In this document: one piece after another, positions 4,675 through 6,707 of the stretch | How positions within the stretch are numbered: position 1 is the first letter of the stretch | Layout of the letters: the number at the start of each line of letters is the position of its first letter | DNA from: Alphaproteobacteria bacterium | Lineage (GTDB): Bacteria > Pseudomonadota > Alphaproteobacteria > Sphingomonadales > Rhodothalassiaceae | Length of the DNA stretch: 6,707 nt | NCBI GenBank assembly: GCA_003694205.1 | Contig: RFKS01000086.1 | Location: 1 to 6,707 of the forward strand | Direction: 5' to 3' | Program-made: the position numbers and the translations under genes | The notes under the pieces: model-generated | What the model saw: only the letters and a program-made list of their open reading frames with translations | What the model was told of the DNA's origin: nothing | Databases searched by the model: none

Positions 4675-6707
4675 ATGACGGGGAGCAACAGGCGCCGCCT
4701 GCTCAGGGCGGTCGCGCCGGCAGCGGTCATCACCGCGTGTCTGGCAACGGGCGCCCGGGCTCAGCAGGCCGGCGCACAGGAAAACGCCGCGGCCGAGGAG
4801 CTCAATCTCGAGGAGATCGTGATCACCGGCTCCTATATTCGGCGTCAGGGCTACAGCGCGCCGTCGCCACTGCAGGTAATCGGCGCCGGCGACATCGAGG
4901 CGCAGGGAGCGACCAACCTCACCGACATCATCAAATATGTTGCGGCCAATACGGGTTCGGAATTCAATTTCGACCGTACCAACCAGAATTTCACCTTCGG
5001 CACGGCGCAGTTCAATCTCAGAGGTCTTGGCCTCGGCGCCACGCTGACCCTGATCAATGGTCGCCGCATGACCCGTTCGGCGGCGGTAGCCAATGACGGC
5101 TCGCAGTTCGTCGATATCAACTCGCTGCCCATGAACATGGTCGAGCGCATCGAGATCCTGAAGGACGGTGCCTCGGCGCTCTACGGCACCGACGCCGTTG
5201 CCGGCGTCGTCAACATCATCACACGCAGCGATTTCACCGGCTTCGAGATCGAGGGGCGCTATCAGTCGACGACCGAGAACAGCCAGGAGGACGTCAATCT
5301 CAACCTCGCCTGGGGTGCCGGGAACGACGACAGTCATGTCGCGGCGTTCTTCACGTTCTTCGACCGCACCGACCTCAGGGGCATCGACCGCGACTTCTTT
5401 CCCACTCGCTTCAGCCCCGAGACCAATACCGGCCTCGGCATGCCCGGAACATTTTTCCCGGCCGTCGATCCCGATGGTGATGGCATCTACAGCATCGCGC
5501 CCGGGGCGCCGGGTCAGCCGCCGGGCTCGATGGCCGTGCCGCCGCCCTCGCGGCGCACCGGCACCGGACCGGTTCCCGATCCGCGCTGCCTTGATCGCAC
5601 GGGACTCCAGGACAGGTCGAGCCTCGCCCTTCTCGGGCCCGGCGGCGCAACCCGCGCCGGCATCGGCGTCGGCGACGACATCCCGATCCTCGATCCCGCG
5701 GTGCGCGGTTTCTGCTCCTTCAATTTCGCGGAGAATTTCTCGCTCGTTCCCGACGAGCGGCGGGTCCTGCTCTTCGTCGAGGGGCGGCATCGGCTGAATG
5801 ATCATTTCGAGGTCTTTGGCGAGTTCAATTTCGCCGACAACCGGTCGACGGTCGACGCCTCGCCGTCGCTCCCCAACCTGTTCGAGCCGTTGCTCGTGCC
5901 GGCGAACAATCCCTTCATTCCGACGCCCGAGGAGCTCGGCGGTATCAATCCTGTCTTCCACAATGACGACGGGACGCCGCGCCCGGTCTTCGTGCAGTTC
6001 CGGGTGAAGAATCTGGCCGACGGCTCGAGCCAGATGCAGGTCGATTCCGATACCTGGCGGGCGGTTGCCGGCCTCCGCTTCGATATCGACGGCAACTGGC
6101 ATGGTGAGCTGCACTACCAGCGCAGCCAGAACGAGGTGCGTTTCACCGACAATGGCGCCACCGTCTTCAGCTTCGTGCGCGATGCGCTCGCCGGCAAGCT
6201 CAGGGGCTTCGAGGGCCAGTTCCTCAATCCCTTCGCAAGCGAAATCTTCGACCGGCCGACGAACCAGGCGCTCGAGGATGCCGTCATCCGCACCTCGCTA
6301 CGCTTCACCAAGGCGGAACAGACGACGGTCGAAGGCTATGTCTCGGGCAATATCGAGGCGCTTGAGTTGCCCGGCGGCCCGGTCGGCCTCGCTTTCGGTG
6401 GCAGCTATCGCAAGAACACCTTCCTGCTCGACAATGACGACCTCCTCGAGATCGGCGATTCCTTCTTCCAGCCGAAATCGCCCGATGGTGCTGGCGACAT
6501 CGATGTCTTCGGCGTCTTCGGCGAGCTCTCGCTGCCAATCCTCGACAATCTCGAGGCGCAGGCGGCGCTGCGCTATGAGGACTATGGCGAGGGCATCGGC
6601 GACACGGTCGATCCCAAGGTGGCGGTTCGCTGGGACGCCAATGAGTGGGCGGCCTTCCGGGGCTCCTTCGGAACTTCCTTCCGCGCGCCCAATGTAACGC
6701 AGACCGA
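4675..6707 (+). CDS. TonB-dependent outer-membrane receptor (3' end outside window)
   Basis: 677 codons are visible and the frame is open to the window edge. The product is an outer-membrane beta-barrel that imports a ligand using energy from TonB-ExbBD. A signal peptide is evident: RRR at 6-8, a hydrophobic core, and probable cleavage after ARA at residue 29. The TonB box is EEIVITGSYIR (46-56). The plug domain spans about 60-182, with FNLRGLGLGATLTLINGRRM and ending in ERIEILKDGASALYGTDAVAG. The barrel then begins and is still incomplete at the family motif GTSFRAPN (666-673), so several hundred residues probably remain. GGGAGGA lies 5 nt before the ATG. Residues 265-347 hold a DxDxDG motif, a Pro-rich stretch and two cysteines (305, 347), probably an extracellular loop. 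The substrate is unknown. No Fur-like site was seen, so uptake of iron complexes is not specifically indicated, while the divergent MarR regulator suggests an organic ligand. Confidence 0.95.
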   Translation, partial: MTGSNRRRLLRAVAPAAVITACLATGARAQQAGAQENAAAEELNLEEIVITGSYIRRQGYSAPSPLQVIGAGDIEAQGATNLTDIIKYVAANTGSEFNFDRTNQNFTFGTAQFNLRGLGLGATLTLINGRRMTRSAAVANDGSQFVDINSLPMNMVERIEILKDGASALYGTDAVAGVVNIITRSDFTGFEIEGRYQSTTENSQEDVNLNLAWGAGNDDSHVAAFFTFFDRTDLRGIDRDFFPTRFSPETNTGLGMPGTFFPAVDPDGDGIYSIAPGAPGQPPGSMAVPPPSRRTGTGPVPDPRCLDRTGLQDRSSLALLGPGGATRAGIGVGDDIPILDPAVRGFCSFNFAENFSLVPDERRVLLFVEGRHRLNDHFEVFGEFNFADNRSTVDASPSLPNLFEPLLVPANNPFIPTPEELGGINPVFHNDDGTPRPVFVQFRVKNLADGSSQMQVDSDTWRAVAGLRFDIDGNWHGELHYQRSQNEVRFTDNGATVFSFVRDALAGKLRGFEGQFLNPFASEIFDRPTNQALEDAVIRTSLRFTKAEQTTVEGYVSGNIEALELPGGPVGLAFGGSYRKNTFLLDNDDLLEIGDSFFQPKSPDGAGDIDVFGVFGELSLPILDNLEAQAALRYEDYGEGIGDTVDPKVAVRWDANEWAAFRGSFGTSFRAPNVTQT

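Noticed and set aside
4522..6114. 530-codon open frame on the minus strand opposite the receptor gene
   Set aside because: It is long only because of high GC content. The plus-strand frame has a ribosome binding site, signal peptide, TonB box and plug/barrel motifs, while this frame has none.

Overview
The window is GC-rich, densely coding DNA. It fits an alphaproteobacterium, on three grounds: a PhaR-type regulator transcribed away from a short class III-like PHA synthase, a small SAM-methyltransferase of alphaproteobacterial type, and a TonB-dependent receptor of the kind abundant in sphingomonads, Caulobacterales and relatives. The exact order cannot be read from the sequence. I see no rRNA, tRNA, CRISPR array, insertion sequence or phage gene.

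Layout. Positions 10-2878 are all on the minus strand. In transcription order they carry a PHA synthase-like alpha/beta hydrolase (phaC-like, 1769-2878), acetoacetyl-CoA reductase (phaB, 829-1551) and a class I SAM-dependent methyltransferase of unknown substrate (10-771). A 141-bp gap separates phaC from the divergent phaR (3020-3613, plus), which encodes the PHA-responsive repressor. A MarR-family regulator (3634-4215, minus) converges on phaR with only 20 bp between the stop codons. A 459-bp gene-free region (4216-4674) then separates marR from a divergent TonB-dependent outer-membrane receptor. The receptor starts at 4675 and runs off the right edge with 677 codons visible.

How the parts work together. 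PhaB makes (R)-3-hydroxybutyryl-CoA, the PhaC-like enzyme would polymerise it, and PhaR would sense polymer granules and repress PHA genes. Together they form a compact carbon-storage locus. Thiolase (phaA), phasin (phaP) and the usual class III partner subunit (phaE) are not in this window. The marR/receptor pair looks like a separate ligand-controlled uptake module.

The most interesting non-coding signal is a pair of near-identical palindromes, GTTGC-N3-TGCAAC, in the marR/receptor intergenic region. One lies on the marR side and the other overlaps a candidate receptor promoter. They are good candidates for the MarR operator. Other structures noted are a perfect 11-bp-stem hairpin between phaB and the methyltransferase, a 7+7-bp palindrome between phaC and phaB, and an aspartate-rich, proline-rich, two-cysteine segment in the receptor. 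Nothing seen amounts to a clearly new system.
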